64,000 bases of DNA from Yponomeuta sedellus (lineage: Eukaryota > Arthropoda > Insecta > Lepidoptera > Yponomeutidae). The notes below the pieces were generated by a model. The model ran no database searches, was not told the origin of the DNA, and saw only the letters and a program-made list of their open reading frames with translations. The stretch is taken from the NCBI GenBank assembly GCA_934045075.1, contig OW203726.1, positions 15,811,988-15,875,987 of the forward strand, written 5' to 3'. How positions within the stretch are numbered: position 1 is the first letter of the stretch; every line of letters begins with the position of its first letter. This document shows positions 36,584 through 47,733 of this stretch, piece by piece. Position numbers and translations under genes: made by a program.

Positions 36584-36878
36584 TGTGGCAACATTGTAAT
36601 TATCGTTCACTCACGGGCACGATGGATTTCCATCGATTGACCGCTCACTCATTCAATTCAATCATTCACTCGGTAACTCGGTCAATCGTTCTTCTCTCCG
36701 CTACGTCTGTGACAGCAGGACGTGCTCGTGGGATTTTTGGTTATAAAGAGACGCTATAACCTCAGGTGAATAGGAAACTATTTCTGATTGTCATTGTATT
36801 TGCTGTTGTGTGCTGGTGTGAAATAAAAGCCTTAATTTTGTAAAGAGACTGACGTTATTGACGCCGCCATCCTCTAAA
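36584..36878 (+). repeat. 5' LTR
   Basis: 295 bp starting TGTGGCAAC and ending TCCTCTAAA, identical by eye to the 3' LTR. It ends in AA instead of the usual CA. A TATA box (TATAAA, 36742-36747) is followed about 20 bases later by a CTCAGG initiator-like site, and AATAAA (36822-36827) can serve as the polyadenylation signal. U3, R and U5 limits are inferred from these. Confidence 0.95.
36742..36770 (+). promoter_or_regulatory. LTR core promoter candidate
   Basis: TATAAA at 36742-36747 with an initiator-like TCAGG at 36762-36766. The spacing is a little short for a canonical TATA-initiator pair, so the exact start site is uncertain. Confidence 0.5.
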
Positions 36879-36879
36879 G

Positions 36880-36889
36880 TGGTGACCCC
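36880..36889 (+). promoter_or_regulatory. Primer-binding site, tRNA-Trp type
   Basis: TGGTGACCCC lies one base after the 5' LTR. It complements the 3' end of eukaryotic tRNA-Trp (GGGGTCA plus CCA). The next bases continue the match (GAC) only after one extra T. Priming by tRNA-Trp is known for CsRn1-type elements. Confidence 0.75.
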
Positions 36890-37958
36890 TGACAGAACAC
36901 TGTCACGCGAGGTTTTTGTTACGCCGCCGCTCCGTCGCACCGCGTTCATACGATGACGCTCATCAGAAAATGGGGCTAATCGGCCCTGCCCCGCTGCTGC
37001 TCCGCTGCCACGCCGCGCCGCCCTGCGCCGCTAGGCGCTTACTTCAGCGCGCCGCCACGCGGCCGCCGCACTGCGCCGCCACGCGGGCGCCGCCCTGCGC
37101 CGCCAAGCGTTCGCTCCATCGCGCCGCCACGCGGCCGCCGCACCGCGCCGCCCACGGCAGCCGCCGCCACGCGCCACCGCGCTGCCACACGGCGCCCGCG
37201 CCACCGCGCTGCCACACGGCGCCCGCTCCGCCGCGCTGCCACGCGGCACCCGCGCTGCCACGCGGCGCCCGCTCCACCGCGCTGCCACGCAGCCGCCGCC
37301 CCGCGCCACCGCGCTGCCACGCGGCGCCCGCGCTGCCACGCGGCGCCTGCTCCACCGCGCTGCCACGCGGCCGCCGCCTCGCGCCACCGCGCTGCCACGC
37401 GCCTGCCGCGCCCGACCTTTCGTGCTGCCCGCCCTGCTAAGCCCACGCTGAGTGCCTGCCGCGCCGACGCGGCGCGCGCCCTCTGAGCCACGCCGCTTGT
37501 GCCCGCCGCGCCCGCCGCATCGGCGACGCTCGCACCGCTTGCGCTGCTCGTGCCTGCGCCGACGTTGCGCGCGCCCTTGTGCCACGCTGCTTAAGACCGC
37601 GTCCGCCGCACCGGCGCCGCCGCACGTGCCGCTCGTGCCAGCACTTGCCGCGCCGACGCCGTTTGTGCCGCGCCGGCAGCACTGGCATCACCTGCACCTA
37701 CACCTCACGCCGCGCCGCGCTGAGTGGCGCCGTCGACGACTGATCCTCCGCCTACGCGCACCCGGCACCCGTTGCTGCGACGTGCGACGCGTCCTGCCTG
37801 CCATCCGGCCACGCGCGCCCGGATCGATGGCCGGCTGCCACGGGACATCGTGAACCTCGTTTACAACGGACGCGGGGTAACCCTCACTGTATTTCGCTAA
37901 CTTTATACTTAGATTATCCTATTTTTAGGTTATTTAGTTAGTGTATTTACCAATCAAA
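36890..37958 (+). other. Long GC-rich leader of the retrotransposon
   Basis: More than 1 kb lies between the primer site and the gag ATG. Upstream ATGs occur at 36953 and 36970; the latter opens a 157-codon Arg/Ala/Pro/His-rich frame ending at 37440. Its composition is explained by the GC-rich repeat, so a protein is doubtful. The last 100 bases before gag return to normal AT-rich composition. Confidence 0.7.
36982..37690 (+). repeat. GC-rich imperfect tandem repeat in retrotransposon leader
   Basis: About 700 bp of almost pure CGC/GCC sequence in an AT-rich genome. The core (37178-37410) repeats GCTGCCAC nine times in units of roughly 22-32 bp, with CGCGGCGCCCGC as the recurring partner. 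Lack of stops in this composition creates long spurious frames on both strands. Confidence 0.85.
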
Positions 37959-38768
37959 ATGTTGCCAGTAACGAAATCACTTGACAGTAGTGTGCAGGAC
38001 GGTCGGGATAGGTATGAGGGACCGCAGGTTGCCAAGGTGGCATGTAAGCTACCACCATTTTGGTCAGGAAAGCCAACCTCGTGGTTTAGTCAGGCAGAGG
38101 CATGTTTCGCCTTAGCTGGTATCACAGCGGAGGACACTAAATATAACCACATTGTGGCCAGCCTCACCGAGTCCGTGATAGACGTGGTAGAAGAGGTAGT
38201 GAACAACCCACCGGCCGAGAACAAGTACACTCATTTAAAGTCAGAGCTAATAAGTAGGCTCTCATTATCTAAGGAAAAAAGATTAGCACAATTGTTAGGG
38301 GATGAGGAATTGGGTGACCGGAGGCCTACCCAGTTTCTCAGACACCTTCGGACCTTGGCAGGGACTAGCATAGGGGACGACTCCATTGTACGCCAGCTGT
38401 GGCTCCGCCGCCTGCCGGAGCATATCCAGGCCATACTGGCTGCTCAGGCAGACCTACCATTAGATAAGGTGGCCGAGCTTGCAGACCGAATCGCGGAGGT
38501 TTCGCCCTCTACCAGAGTCATCTGCGCGACCACTGCTCCGGACCCTCTTCAGGACCTTGCCCGCCAGGTAAGTGAGCTGACTCGCCAGGTGGCAGCACTG
38601 CAGAGAAGCAGGTCGCGCAACCGATCTCCATCAGCGACTCCAAACCGATCCAGAGGGGCTACACCAACGCGAAATGGATGGTGTTGGTACCACAAACGTT
38701 TTAGAACAAAGGCCACAAAGTGCACTGGTAATTGCAGTTTCACGGAAAACACCCGGAGCAGTCAGTAG
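37959..38768 (+). CDS. gag: Gag polyprotein of CsRn1/Kabuki-like retrotransposon
   Basis: 269 residues from the ATG at 37959; the frame is open six codons further upstream but without an earlier ATG. Gag forms the cytoplasmic particle that packages element RNA. Residues about 25-180 show the insect Ty3/Gypsy capsid pattern ([41 protein letters not shown]). A basic Arg/Ser-rich stretch follows, then a zinc-binding motif C242-x2-H245-x9-C255-x3-C259. This CHCC form differs from the CCHC knuckle of most Gags and is characteristic of CsRn1-type elements. The frame ends TAG and overlaps pol by 37 nt in the -1 frame. It appears intact. Confidence 0.93.
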   Translation: MLPVTKSLDSSVQDGRDRYEGPQVAKVACKLPPFWSGKPTSWFSQAEACFALAGITAEDTKYNHIVASLTESVIDVVEEVVNNPPAENKYTHLKSELISRLSLSKEKRLAQLLGDEELGDRRPTQFLRHLRTLAGTSIGDDSIVRQLWLRRLPEHIQAILAAQADLPLDKVAELADRIAEVSPSTRVICATTAPDPLQDLARQVSELTRQVAALQRSRSRNRSPSATPNRSRGATPTRNGWCWYHKRFRTKATKCTGNCSFTENTRSSQ

Positions 38769-41700
38769 TGGCGGCTACTGACTGTCTTCCTGCTGGCCGC
38801 CGCATCTTCGTTACCGAACAACGCACTAAACGTCGGTACCTCATTGATACTGGATCGGACCTCTGCTGCGCACCTCGCAGCTGGTTCCCAGGTCGCAAGC
38901 AGTCGCAGGACTATGGCCTAACAGCTGCGAATGGCAGCAGCATTAGAACATATGGTTTGGTTTCCCTACATCTCAATTTAGGTCTTCGACGCGAGTTTGT
39001 GTGGCAGTTTGTCATAGCGGATGTTGACATTGCCATAATTGGCTCAGATTTCTTGGCTCATTACCATCTTCTGCCGGACTGCCGTACCAAGAGGTTAGTG
39101 GACGCTTCTACTGGACTCTCCTCGCCTGCTACCAGCGCTACAACTGACCAGGCCAGTATTAAGTCCATAATCTCCGGAAACTCGAGTTTCACACAATTGC
39201 TAGCCGAGTTCCCCGATATAACTCGCCCGCACGGCCTCCCAAGAGTGATCAAACATGAGACTGTACACCACATTAATACTACTAGCGGCCCACCCGTCTC
39301 CTGCCGTCCCCGCCGCCTGGCTCCTCAGAAACTTACTGAGGCCAAGAAGGAGTTCGAGGACATGGTGAGTTCCGGGACAGCGAGGCTCTCCAAGAGTTCA
39401 TGGTCCTCTCCATTGCATATGGCCCCTAAGAAGGAAGACGCCTGGCGTCCATGCGGCGATTACCGCGCCCTGAATGCCAGGACCATCCCTGACTGCTATC
39501 CGGTACGGCACATTAATGATTTTTCTCACAATTTAGCCGGAGCCACGATATTCAGCACGATAGATTTAGTTAAAGCCTATCATCAAATCCCTGTGAGCGA
39601 CCCTGATATTCCCAAAACAGCTATCACAACCCCCTTTGGGCTTTTTGAATTTCCTTTTATGACATTTGGTCTGCGCAATGCCGGCCAGACGTTCCAGAGA
39701 TTTATTGATGAGGTTACTCGGGGACTGCAATTCTGTTTTCCTTATGTCGATGACATTTTAGTCTATTCAAAGGACAAAAGTCAACACATAGAGCATCTCC
39801 GAATTCTTTTTCATCGTTTGCAGGATTATGGGGTCGTAGTAAATCCAGCTAAGTGCATCTTAGGAGCTAGTGAGGTATTATTCTTAGGTTTTCATATCAC
39901 CGCAGAAGGTACTCGTCCTCCCCCAGACCGCATAAAAGCCCTTGTAGATTATGCCCCTCCCAAAACTGTTCAAGGCATGCGTCGATTTCTGGGAATGATG
40001 AACTTTTACCGTCGTTTTATCCCTCACGCTGCTAAGAATCAAGCACCATTGATTAACGCACTCACGGAGCTCCAAGGGAAAGGTGCGAAGCCATTCATAT
40101 GGACACCTGACCTCCTTCAGAGTTTTGCGGCCTGCAAGGAGAGCCTAGCTCAAGCTACCTTGCTGCAGCACCCCGTGCTTGACGCTCCGCTCGGTCTTTT
40201 CACTGACGCGTCGAGCATCCACATTGGTGCTTGTCTACAACAGTTGGTTAACGGTCAGTACGTCCCTCTAGCTTTCTTCAGCAAGAAGCTTACACCGAAG
40301 CAAATTGAGTGGCCGGCCTACTACCGGGAGCTGCTCGCCGTTTACGAGAGCGTGCAACATTTCCGGCATATACTGCAGGTCCAGCATGCCACGATTTTCA
40401 CTGACCACAAACCGCTGCTGTACGCTTTCGTCCAGCGGCGAGAAAAGCTACCCCCTCCACAGCTTAACCAGCTATCCTTTATCAGCCAATTTACCACGGA
40501 CATCAAGTATATAAAAGGTGAGGACAATGTGGTAGCTGATACGATGTCACGTATAGAAGCCATCGCGCTCGAGCAGGACTACGAAGCCCTAGCAAAATCA
40601 CAGGAGACTGACACCGAGCTCGCAACACTGACTGGTTCCTCTGGACTGAGCTTGACTAAGGTAAATATTCCAGGAACCAATGTCTATGTCACTTGCGACG
40701 TATCCTCGGGAAAAGCTCGCCCGTACCTAACTCCCTGGTTTCGCCGTGCGGTGTTCGACAAGTTGCACAACCTGAGTCACCCCGGCGCAAGGGCAACAAC
40801 CAAGCTGGTTACCGAGCGGTACGTATGGCCATCAGTTAGGAAGGACTGTAGAGAATGGGCCCGGTCTTGCCTAGCATGTCAACGCAGCAAAGTGTCGAGA
40901 CATATCTCAACGCCGATGGGCAGCTTTAACCAACCATCTGGGCGTTTCATGCAGGTTCATATAGACATTGTAGGTCCCCTACCAGTTAGCAACGAGTTCC
41001 GCTACCTCCTCACTGCCATAGACAGAGCGTCCAGATGGCCGGAAGCATGGCCCATGCGCTCCATCACAGCAGAGGAGGTTGCTGAAACATTCACCCGGGA
41101 ATGGGTCTCTCGGTTCGGCGTCCCCGTGACACTAACTACAGACCAAGGTACGCAGTTTGAGTCGGATCTATTCCGCCGCCTCATGGTCCAGTTTGACACC
41201 AAACGGGTAAGAACCACTTCATATCATCCTTGTGCCAATGGCATGATAGAGCGCGTGCACCGACAACTTAAAGCGTCCCTTATGTGCCACGAAGGCGCAT
41301 GGACCAAGGCCCTACCTTTGGTACTGCTGGGTATGCGTGCAGCCGTCAAGGAAGACCTGAAAGCCACTGCAGCTGAGATGCTGTATGGCGAACCCATCCG
41401 CCTCCCTGGTGAGCTACTAGTTCAACAAACTAACCCAACCTCCGTCGACAACCCAGCTGATTTCGTCGTACAGCTACGGCGGAAAATGGCTGCCATTCGT
41501 CCGGTACCTGCTGTACATCATACCACAAAAACGCCATTCGTTTTTAAGGAACTGGCCACGGCGACACACATCTTTTTACGCGATGACACCATCCGCCGGT
41601 CCCTGCAACCTCCATACACAGGGCCCTACTCGGTTATAGGGCGTTCCAGAGATGGTAAAACCATTACTATCAGTCTAAAAGGTAAAACAACAGTAGTTAG

Positions 41701-41971
41701 CGTAGACCGTGTTAAGCCAGCGTTCCTGGAACGGACCCCGCAGTCAGGTCATGGGGACCAGCCTCCCCCGCAGCCGGTTTCTGCCAAGCAGTCACTCGTG
41801 CCACCAACCCAGGTGGGCTCGCCTTTCTTGCAGCCTACCATGGACCCATCCCCGGTCCAGGTAGCGCCGCCTCTACCTGTGGTCCATTCGCCTGTACCGA
41901 CCCTACCTGCATTCATTAAACGCACCCGTTCAGGGAGACAGGTTAGGTTTAAAAACATAAAAGATTGGTAA
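38732..41971 (+). CDS. pol: Pol polyprotein: protease, RT, RNase H, integrase
   Basis: Uninterrupted 1079-codon frame, -1 relative to gag and probably translated as Gag-Pol; there is no initiating ATG at its start. Numbered from 38732: aspartic protease DTG 39-41 with the IIGSD flap-side motif near 102; reverse transcriptase with [10 protein letters not shown] (D278) and YVDD 338-341; RNase H with D492, E533, D558, D603; integrase with zinc domain H679-x3-H683-x29-C713-x2-C716, catalytic D745, D804 and E840 (35 residues after D804), and a GPY/F module (TGPY 963-966). A Pro/Val-rich tail follows. All catalytic residues are present, so the element may be autonomous. Order RT-RNase H-integrase is Ty3/Gypsy type, not Copia. 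Confidence 0.95.
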   Translation: MQFHGKHPEQSVVAATDCLPAGRRIFVTEQRTKRRYLIDTGSDLCCAPRSWFPGRKQSQDYGLTAANGSSIRTYGLVSLHLNLGLRREFVWQFVIADVDIAIIGSDFLAHYHLLPDCRTKRLVDASTGLSSPATSATTDQASIKSIISGNSSFTQLLAEFPDITRPHGLPRVIKHETVHHINTTSGPPVSCRPRRLAPQKLTEAKKEFEDMVSSGTARLSKSSWSSPLHMAPKKEDAWRPCGDYRALNARTIPDCYPVRHINDFSHNLAGATIFSTIDLVKAYHQIPVSDPDIPKTAITTPFGLFEFPFMTFGLRNAGQTFQRFIDEVTRGLQFCFPYVDDILVYSKDKSQHIEHLRILFHRLQDYGVVVNPAKCILGASEVLFLGFHITAEGTRPPPDRIKALVDYAPPKTVQGMRRFLGMMNFYRRFIPHAAKNQAPLINALTELQGKGAKPFIWTPDLLQSFAACKESLAQATLLQHPVLDAPLGLFTDASSIHIGACLQQLVNGQYVPLAFFSKKLTPKQIEWPAYYRELLAVYESVQHFRHILQVQHATIFTDHKPLLYAFVQRREKLPPPQLNQLSFISQFTTDIKYIKGEDNVVADTMSRIEAIALEQDYEALAKSQETDTELATLTGSSGLSLTKVNIPGTNVYVTCDVSSGKARPYLTPWFRRAVFDKLHNLSHPGARATTKLVTERYVWPSVRKDCREWARSCLACQRSKVSRHISTPMGSFNQPSGRFMQVHIDIVGPLPVSNEFRYLLTAIDRASRWPEAWPMRSITAEEVAETFTREWVSRFGVPVTLTTDQGTQFESDLFRRLMVQFDTKRVRTTSYHPCANGMIERVHRQLKASLMCHEGAWTKALPLVLLGMRAAVKEDLKATAAEMLYGEPIRLPGELLVQQTNPTSVDNPADFVVQLRRKMAAIRPVPAVHHTTKTPFVFKELATATHIFLRDDTIRRSLQPPYTGPYSVIGRSRDGKTITISLKGKTTVVSVDRVKPAFLERTPQSGHGDQPPPQPVSAKQSLVPPTQVGSPFLQPTMDPSPVQVAPPLPVVHSPVPTLPAFIKRTRSGRQVRFKNIKDW
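38744..38750 (+). promoter_or_regulatory. Candidate -1 ribosomal frameshift site
   Basis: GGAAAAC lies in phase G-GAA-AAC in the gag frame and re-pairs as GGA-AAA in the pol frame. Pol is closed by TAA at 38729-38731 and gag stops at 38768, so the shift must occur within 37 nt; this is the best slippery heptamer there. It is non-canonical (GGA rather than XXX at the P site). No downstream structure was modelled. Confidence 0.55.
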
Positions 41972-42441
41972 ATACAGTAATTAGGCATCTTGTATTCTTT
42001 TCATTTCACAAAGGTGTAACACATGTTGTGCAGGAGTATAGTTATGTAAATACTCAAAGGTAAATAAAACAAAGTTTGTATAATTTTGGAACAATATTTA
42101 ATAATTTTGTTTTTGTATCCACAAGAGGTCTTTAATAATAGGCTTGCATATATTAAGTTAGGATATGTTATAGTAAGTTAAACATGTCATGTTGTTTAAC
42201 TCCCTACTGTGTCTAAGCAAGGCTGTATGCCTGATTTTGCTGTGTTTAAGGTAATATTAAGCTCGCTACATTATAGTCATACATACCTTTTATGCCATTC
42301 TAAATAATATGTATTGCTATGTTTTCTGTAATATTAAGTTTGCCATATACAGCCAGTATACTTACCACATAAGTCTAGGTAAACATTTGCAATGTAACCT
42401 TTATAGTATATCCCACTTACCATTCTCCGTAGGGGGGTGGT
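41972..42441 (+). other. Retrotransposon region between pol and 3' LTR
   Basis: 470 AT-rich bases with no substantial ORF, so no envelope gene; only the polypurine tract at the end is recognisable. Confidence 0.8.
42431..42440 (+). promoter_or_regulatory. Polypurine tract
   Basis: AGGGGGGTGG lies immediately before the 3' LTR and fits the plus-strand primer of reverse transcription; one T interrupts the purine run. Confidence 0.8.
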
Positions 42442-42736
42442 TGTGGCAACATTGTAATTATCGTTCACTCACGGGCACGATGGATTTCCATCGATTGACC
42501 GCTCACTCATTCAATTCAATCATTCACTCGGTAACTCGGTCAATCGTTCTTCTCTCCGCTACGTCTGTGACAGCAGGACGTGCTCGTGGGATTTTTGGTT
42601 ATAAAGAGACGCTATAACCTCAGGTGAATAGGAAACTATTTCTGATTGTCATTGTATTTGCTGTTGTGTGCTGGTGTGAAATAAAAGCCTTAATTTTGTA
42701 AAGAGACTGACGTTATTGACGCCGCCATCCTCTAAA
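42442..42736 (+). repeat. 3' LTR
   Basis: Same 295 bp as the 5' LTR with no difference seen, followed by the AAGT target-site copy at 42737-42740. Confidence 0.95.
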
Positions 42737-42800
42737 AAGTTATGATTTTTTTCCATTGGTGGCGCTAGTTAGCGGCCCGAAGCGCTTTAAAGTACCAACT
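42737..42800 (+). mobile_element. MITE, right part, split by the LTR retrotransposon
   Basis: Continues the 36365-36583 copy: GGTGGCGCTAGTTAGCGGCC corresponds to 32130-32160, where the SINE-split copy ends. Confidence 0.65.
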
Positions 42801-45800
42801 TTCCCTTTAAATCTAGGACTACTTACATAGCAAATAAATAAGACAGCCGCAGAAAGGCACTTACATTAAAATAAAACAAAGAGGCGGTCTTATAAAGATT
42901 TGGTGAAGATTTGACGAAGAACTACGGAGACGTAAATCCGAACAGTTCATGGGACAGTGGCAAATGAGACATGGCTATGCTCAGAACTCAATTGGCACCG
43001 ATTGAAAAGATAAGGTTGAACACTAACAATACCATTTTGTTGTTCTTCCCTTTTTGTTTAATTTAATTTTACATCACGAATATTACATTAAAAAAAATAT
43101 CCACTTCCGTAGGATCAAAAATATGCACTATAACGCAACATCCACTTCGTGGCATTTATTATGCAATTATAGCATGGAGTGACGTGGATACTTTGTTTTG
43201 CATACAAATGTACGCTAAAACAGATCATTGAGTAAATCGAGGTATTGACAAGCCAACCGACGCTCATACCAAATCTTACAAAACATATACAAAAGTTATT
43301 GATGCGCAAAAATCGTCTCGAACAACATAAAACATTAGCAGTATTATTTCGCTTCACTAATAGATATAGTTACGTAACTAACACGCGCGAAAATATAACA
43401 AGATCACATCAAAAGACGAGCCAAATCGAGAGTGTCCACATCAAGTCTCGTACGACAAATGATGTGCACGCGAACAGATAGCGATAGTGTCGTCTCGAAA
43501 ACACTTTTCCCTTGTTTTCCCCGAAAATAGGGAAGGAAGAACGCTAGTTCGAGGAGACAGCTTGATCCGGAGCACGGCCGTTACCAGGGCAGCAACAAGT
43601 CCCACGTTAACACACACGATAACCAACTCTATATCCAAGCCCACAAAAGTCACATTCAACGGTGGGCCGTGAAAGAAAAATAAAAGAATTCATACGTGCC
43701 TAAGTGTATGGCGAGACGCGGAGAAGATAGAAAGTTAAAGTGATGGAGCGTTACAAACATTAGGTAAATTGCTTGAAAAGAATTGATATATCTTTGTTAC
43801 TGTAGGCACTCTATGTTTTATCTTAAATTAATAATAATAACATATAACACACAACACAATCACTGAAAATAAACGATAAACTATGTTTAAAATTTACTGA
43901 AAATATAAGCGTGACTTCACTTAAAAGACCACTGAGCGAGAAGAAGCACGAAACTAAAAAAAGGCGCAGCAATTGTGCATACCGCCCCATTGTAAAGATT
44001 CCGAAAGCGGTCCGATAGACGAGGAATTGTGAACGTCTTCAGAAGACGAACTTATGAAAAGCGAAGATTCGTCGGGAAAAAAAGTGATAAACAATACAAG
44101 CGGAGGCAGCGGCGCAAGTTTTCAATTAACAAACGAAACAACGTGGAGTTGCGCGACTTGCCAGCGCCAATGCGGTCTGCGGTGCTTTAAAAGTTCGCTG
44201 TGTTGTAAAGAAAGAAGACGATAGTGTCAATGGCAAGTATCTTCGTGATAAAACGTCACGAGCGATTAAAATTTGCCCCGTGGGGATAGATTCAAATAAA
44301 TTCCACGAAATTAATTTAAATAACGTATCCTTTTTAAAGAAAATGGTCCAAGAAGATAGAAAAAATTTCAAACGTCTTAAAATCAGCTGTATGCTGGCGC
44401 TTTCCTGAACCGCGGGGCGATCGAATCGGAAACGTATTAAGATAATGCGGATACATAAGTTTGTGCAAGTTGTAGTATGGGTGGTCCAGGAGCGGAACGG
44501 TTGAGTGGATTTAATGGAGCGTGGCGAGGAGGCCCACTGCACTTGATGCAATTTCTCTCCACTCCGCTACTTAATTGTAGCTAGTGCTTCACATTTTCTA
44601 TAGACGAATGACGTTAATTTTACTCCGAGACCGTAATATCCATTATACTAATTGCGAGGCCACATTTCGTCCGGAGCTCTTAGAACTCGTGAAGTCTATT
44701 CGCTACGTCTTGGACAAAATATACAAGTTGGTCAATATTCCTGATTGAGCTTTTAATTAAATTGTAAAAGTGACGATATGCGCCGTGAACTTGTGACTCA
44801 AAAGGCTAGCCGAGAGTCAAGCTCAGTACCCCCGCCGCGTCTCAGCCGAAACACTCTCAGATAAATTACTTAGGGAGCATTGGACGCGCATACAAATCGG
44901 TTAGCAACTCGCCATATTTCAGCGTACGGCGGAAACACCGCTCGATTTACACACACCACGCAGTCGTGCCGTTCCGCTTCCAACTTGTGGAAATTAAGAT
45001 GTTACCGTTCTGTGATATTGTAACTTTATTTCCGATCTAATATCAAGGCCGCCTCCATAGAGCGGAGGTGAAGCGTTCGGGACGTTCTCGTCAAATTGGT
45101 AATGAGACGGCGACGGGCGGATTGTGTCAGCGTCTGAGAGGATCGAGAGGAGGTAAATAGCCGGGTGCGCGGCACCTGTGCTCGATAATGCGACGCCCGC
45201 TGAGGGAGCAAGGAATCAATTAGGAGCCGAATTGCGTAACGACTCTGTTACAGCCGCCAGGAAGGCCCCAGCTGCTTTTTGCTCGTCGAACTTCTTGTTA
45301 TTACGTGATGGACTTCGATAACTAGCCGATGTTAGGCCGGGCATTTGCGTCAATTATGTCATCATCAAATGAGTCTTGGGCATAGAATACATATGCGTGA
45401 GAATACAGAAGTGAAGTGTAATGAAAGCACTGGTACAGATGTCAGTTTATAAAGGAAAAGCGGTCTCCTTGCAAAAATACCTGCTTATGCTACTGTGCAT
45501 ATACAACTTAATTTTTTTCATATCGCTTGGTAACCCTGTAAAATTTCTGTAGCCCAGTAAGTAAGTTACACTTCCCGAACTAAGTCAATAGCTGCCATCG
45601 TTTACCGAACTGCCTCGAGGCGCTTATGTCACGGGCTCTACCAGGCCGATTTCCCGAACGACGTCATGAAGGAGTAGCTACAAAATAAATGCAACAGAAA
45701 GACTTTCCCATACATATTTTTTATTTAACAAACTTTAGGTCATTTTGACGAACATTCGAACGTCTTTCGGAGTGCGGTTTCTGACTAGCTCCTTTTCTTC

Positions 45801-47733
45801 AGGGACCAGTCGTAAGAAAGTGTAGGCTTGTTATCCCACCCCCTGAGGTTCACTTCTAGTTCCTTTCCTTCACGGGGCGTGAGGCCGTAAGTTTCATAGT
45901 GTCCACTGTATATAACGGCGTGTGAGACGAGAGTGGTGTGAATTATTTAGAGGCGGTCGCGCGGCCGTCGGACTGCAATTAATGAAGTGCCGGCGGCCGT
46001 TTGTCAATGCGGCGCGGCGGTTTCGGCAGACCCTTCGAACCTCGCCGCCACGCCGGTGAGGCTGATCCATTCGCTATAACTGGGTTTATTCCTTAAGATA
46101 TCAATGGAGACTCCTTTGTAATTTTCGCTGCAACAACTACGACATTGATCATGCCATGTTGCTATGGAATTAGCATCTACGTAATGAGATAATTTATACA
46201 GCGTCCAGAGTGGCACCTTCACTCATACGATGGGTGAAGGGACCACTCGAACGCCGCAGTGCCTGGGACATTGTTTTAGGATGGTGTAGGCTTGCTCAGC
46301 ACCTATACCAGTCCTTTCAGCTTAGGCGGCCTAGCCCATACATGTTACTTTGAACTACAAAATTACTCGCAGCGATAAAATTGTTACGAAATTAATGTCA
46401 AAGTGAAATACAACAGAAAAAAATACAAATGCGCTACACTAGTGCAAGAAATAAATCATACATGGAGACTGCATTATAAGCTGCTGTACTAAGTTGGACA
46501 GTTATTAGTATGGTCTCTGAGAGTGTAAACTACAAAAATGCTGAGTTTACTGTTAATTATTTGAATAAAGATATGTAATTTGTACTTTCCCAAATTTACT
46601 TTTTTTGCCATGCGAGGAATTCTCCCTTGCGTAGTAGGCGACAAACCATTCGATTCAATCCTACCGCATCAGGAAAGTATCGGAAAAGTATCAGCTTTAA
46701 GTTTCATAACAGTTTTATAATTATTCCCAGCCGTAATCCATACCAAGATAGAGTTCGCAAAAGAAGTAAAAAGAGCGTAATTTCCGTCGACCTGTCCGTA
46801 CCGATTGAGAGATTGAATTGATTTAAAAGCGCCCGGGGAGGACGTCGTTATTTTAACCTGCGATTATTATAGACGCTGATCGAATTTCACGGGAGCAGGG
46901 AAGCTACACTCTACGTGATTTAAGGAGGCGAGCGCGCGGCGACCCTTAATCGGCCCTTTCAAATATAATTGCAATAAGTTAATAAAATCCTACAGCGATT
47001 TTAATTAATTTGTGGCAACGCAGGCGCCCAATTAAACGGGGATTTCGGAAATTTCATAAAGCGACGTCGTGCGGTAAACGCGATTGTTGCTTTTGCGGCC
47101 TGTTTGTAAATGCGTTGAATATTTCCACCGGCAAAATTAAAGTGGAAAAGTAAATATACTGGACTCATTGTAATATAGTTCACCCACTGATTTAATGGCG
47201 ATTGCTTTTCATGTAAATAATTGAGTGGAAATTTTGAATGAAGCACATTCAAAATTCGGCACTCGAATCTATCATCAATTTTCGGTATGGTATTTTACAT
47301 AATAATTTCACGGTATTTTACAAAAAATATCTACCTTGCAATCACAAAAAGTATGCTAAGCCAACAAAATATTTTTCAAATTATGAAATATTGTTTGAAA
47401 GTCGGTTTTTATTTTTTATAACAATATAATACAAATAGCAATAAATTACTACGCGAATACAAATTTTAGAGGTAATTATAAAGTGTGTCGAATGGTATGT
47501 CGAATATTTCTATCTCCATCTCCGAAGGTCTTGATCAGATTATCACGAAGCATTTGTTCAATTAGGCTTAATTTGCTGCTGTCCTTTGGAGAGTTTCCTT
47601 ATTTATACCCGTGTCTTTATCAGATCCGAACAAAACAAAACGAAAAACCATTGATTGGTTTACCTTTTCCAATAATCGGTTAGCATTTGAGGGAGTGTTG
47701 AGGAAACACAATTAAAAAATAAAAACAAAAATG
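42801..47733. other. Unique DNA, no supported gene
   Basis: 43380-47250 is the longest repeat-free block, with GC-richer islands at 44800-45300 and 45560-46300. A 141-codon antisense frame (44126-44551) has an ATG but no domain signal. Confidence 0.4.

Larger units (their letters stand above)
36584..42736 (+). mobile_element. Intact Ty3/Gypsy LTR retrotransposon, CsRn1/Kabuki-like
   Basis: A complete 6.15-kb element: 5' LTR, primer site, long leader, gag, overlapping pol, polypurine tract and 3' LTR. The two 295-bp LTRs read as identical base for base, and the element is flanked by AAGT on both sides (36580-36583 and 42737-42740), so this is a recent insertion. Domain order protease-RT-RNase H-integrase is that of Ty3/Gypsy. 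A CHCC zinc motif in Gag, a GPY/F module in integrase and a tRNA-Trp-like primer site are known traits of the CsRn1/Kabuki branch; the branch call is inference without a tree. No envelope ORF lies between pol and the 3' LTR. It interrupts an older MITE (36365-36583 and 42737-42800). Confidence 0.95.

Noticed and set aside
36916..37440. 174-codon frame in the retrotransposon leader (Arg/Ala/Pro/His-rich)
   Set aside because: Opens at TTG, and its content follows from the GC-rich tandem repeat; parallel long frames exist on the opposite strand for the same reason.
37031..37697. Several long antisense frames
   Set aside because: Stop-poor GC-rich repeat; low-complexity Arg/Ala/Gly products with no domain.
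37452..37853. 133-codon frame in the retrotransposon leader
   Set aside because: Begins at GTG and is Arg/Pro-rich with no motif.
41972..42441. Envelope gene after pol
   Set aside because: Only 470 AT-rich bases with stops in all frames.
43441..43659. Antisense frame with a hydrophobic stretch resembling a membrane segment
   Set aside because: No ATG at the start and an equally long frame on the other strand.
44126..44551. 141-codon antisense frame with ATG
   Set aside because: No domain, no splice or promoter context; size is possible by chance.
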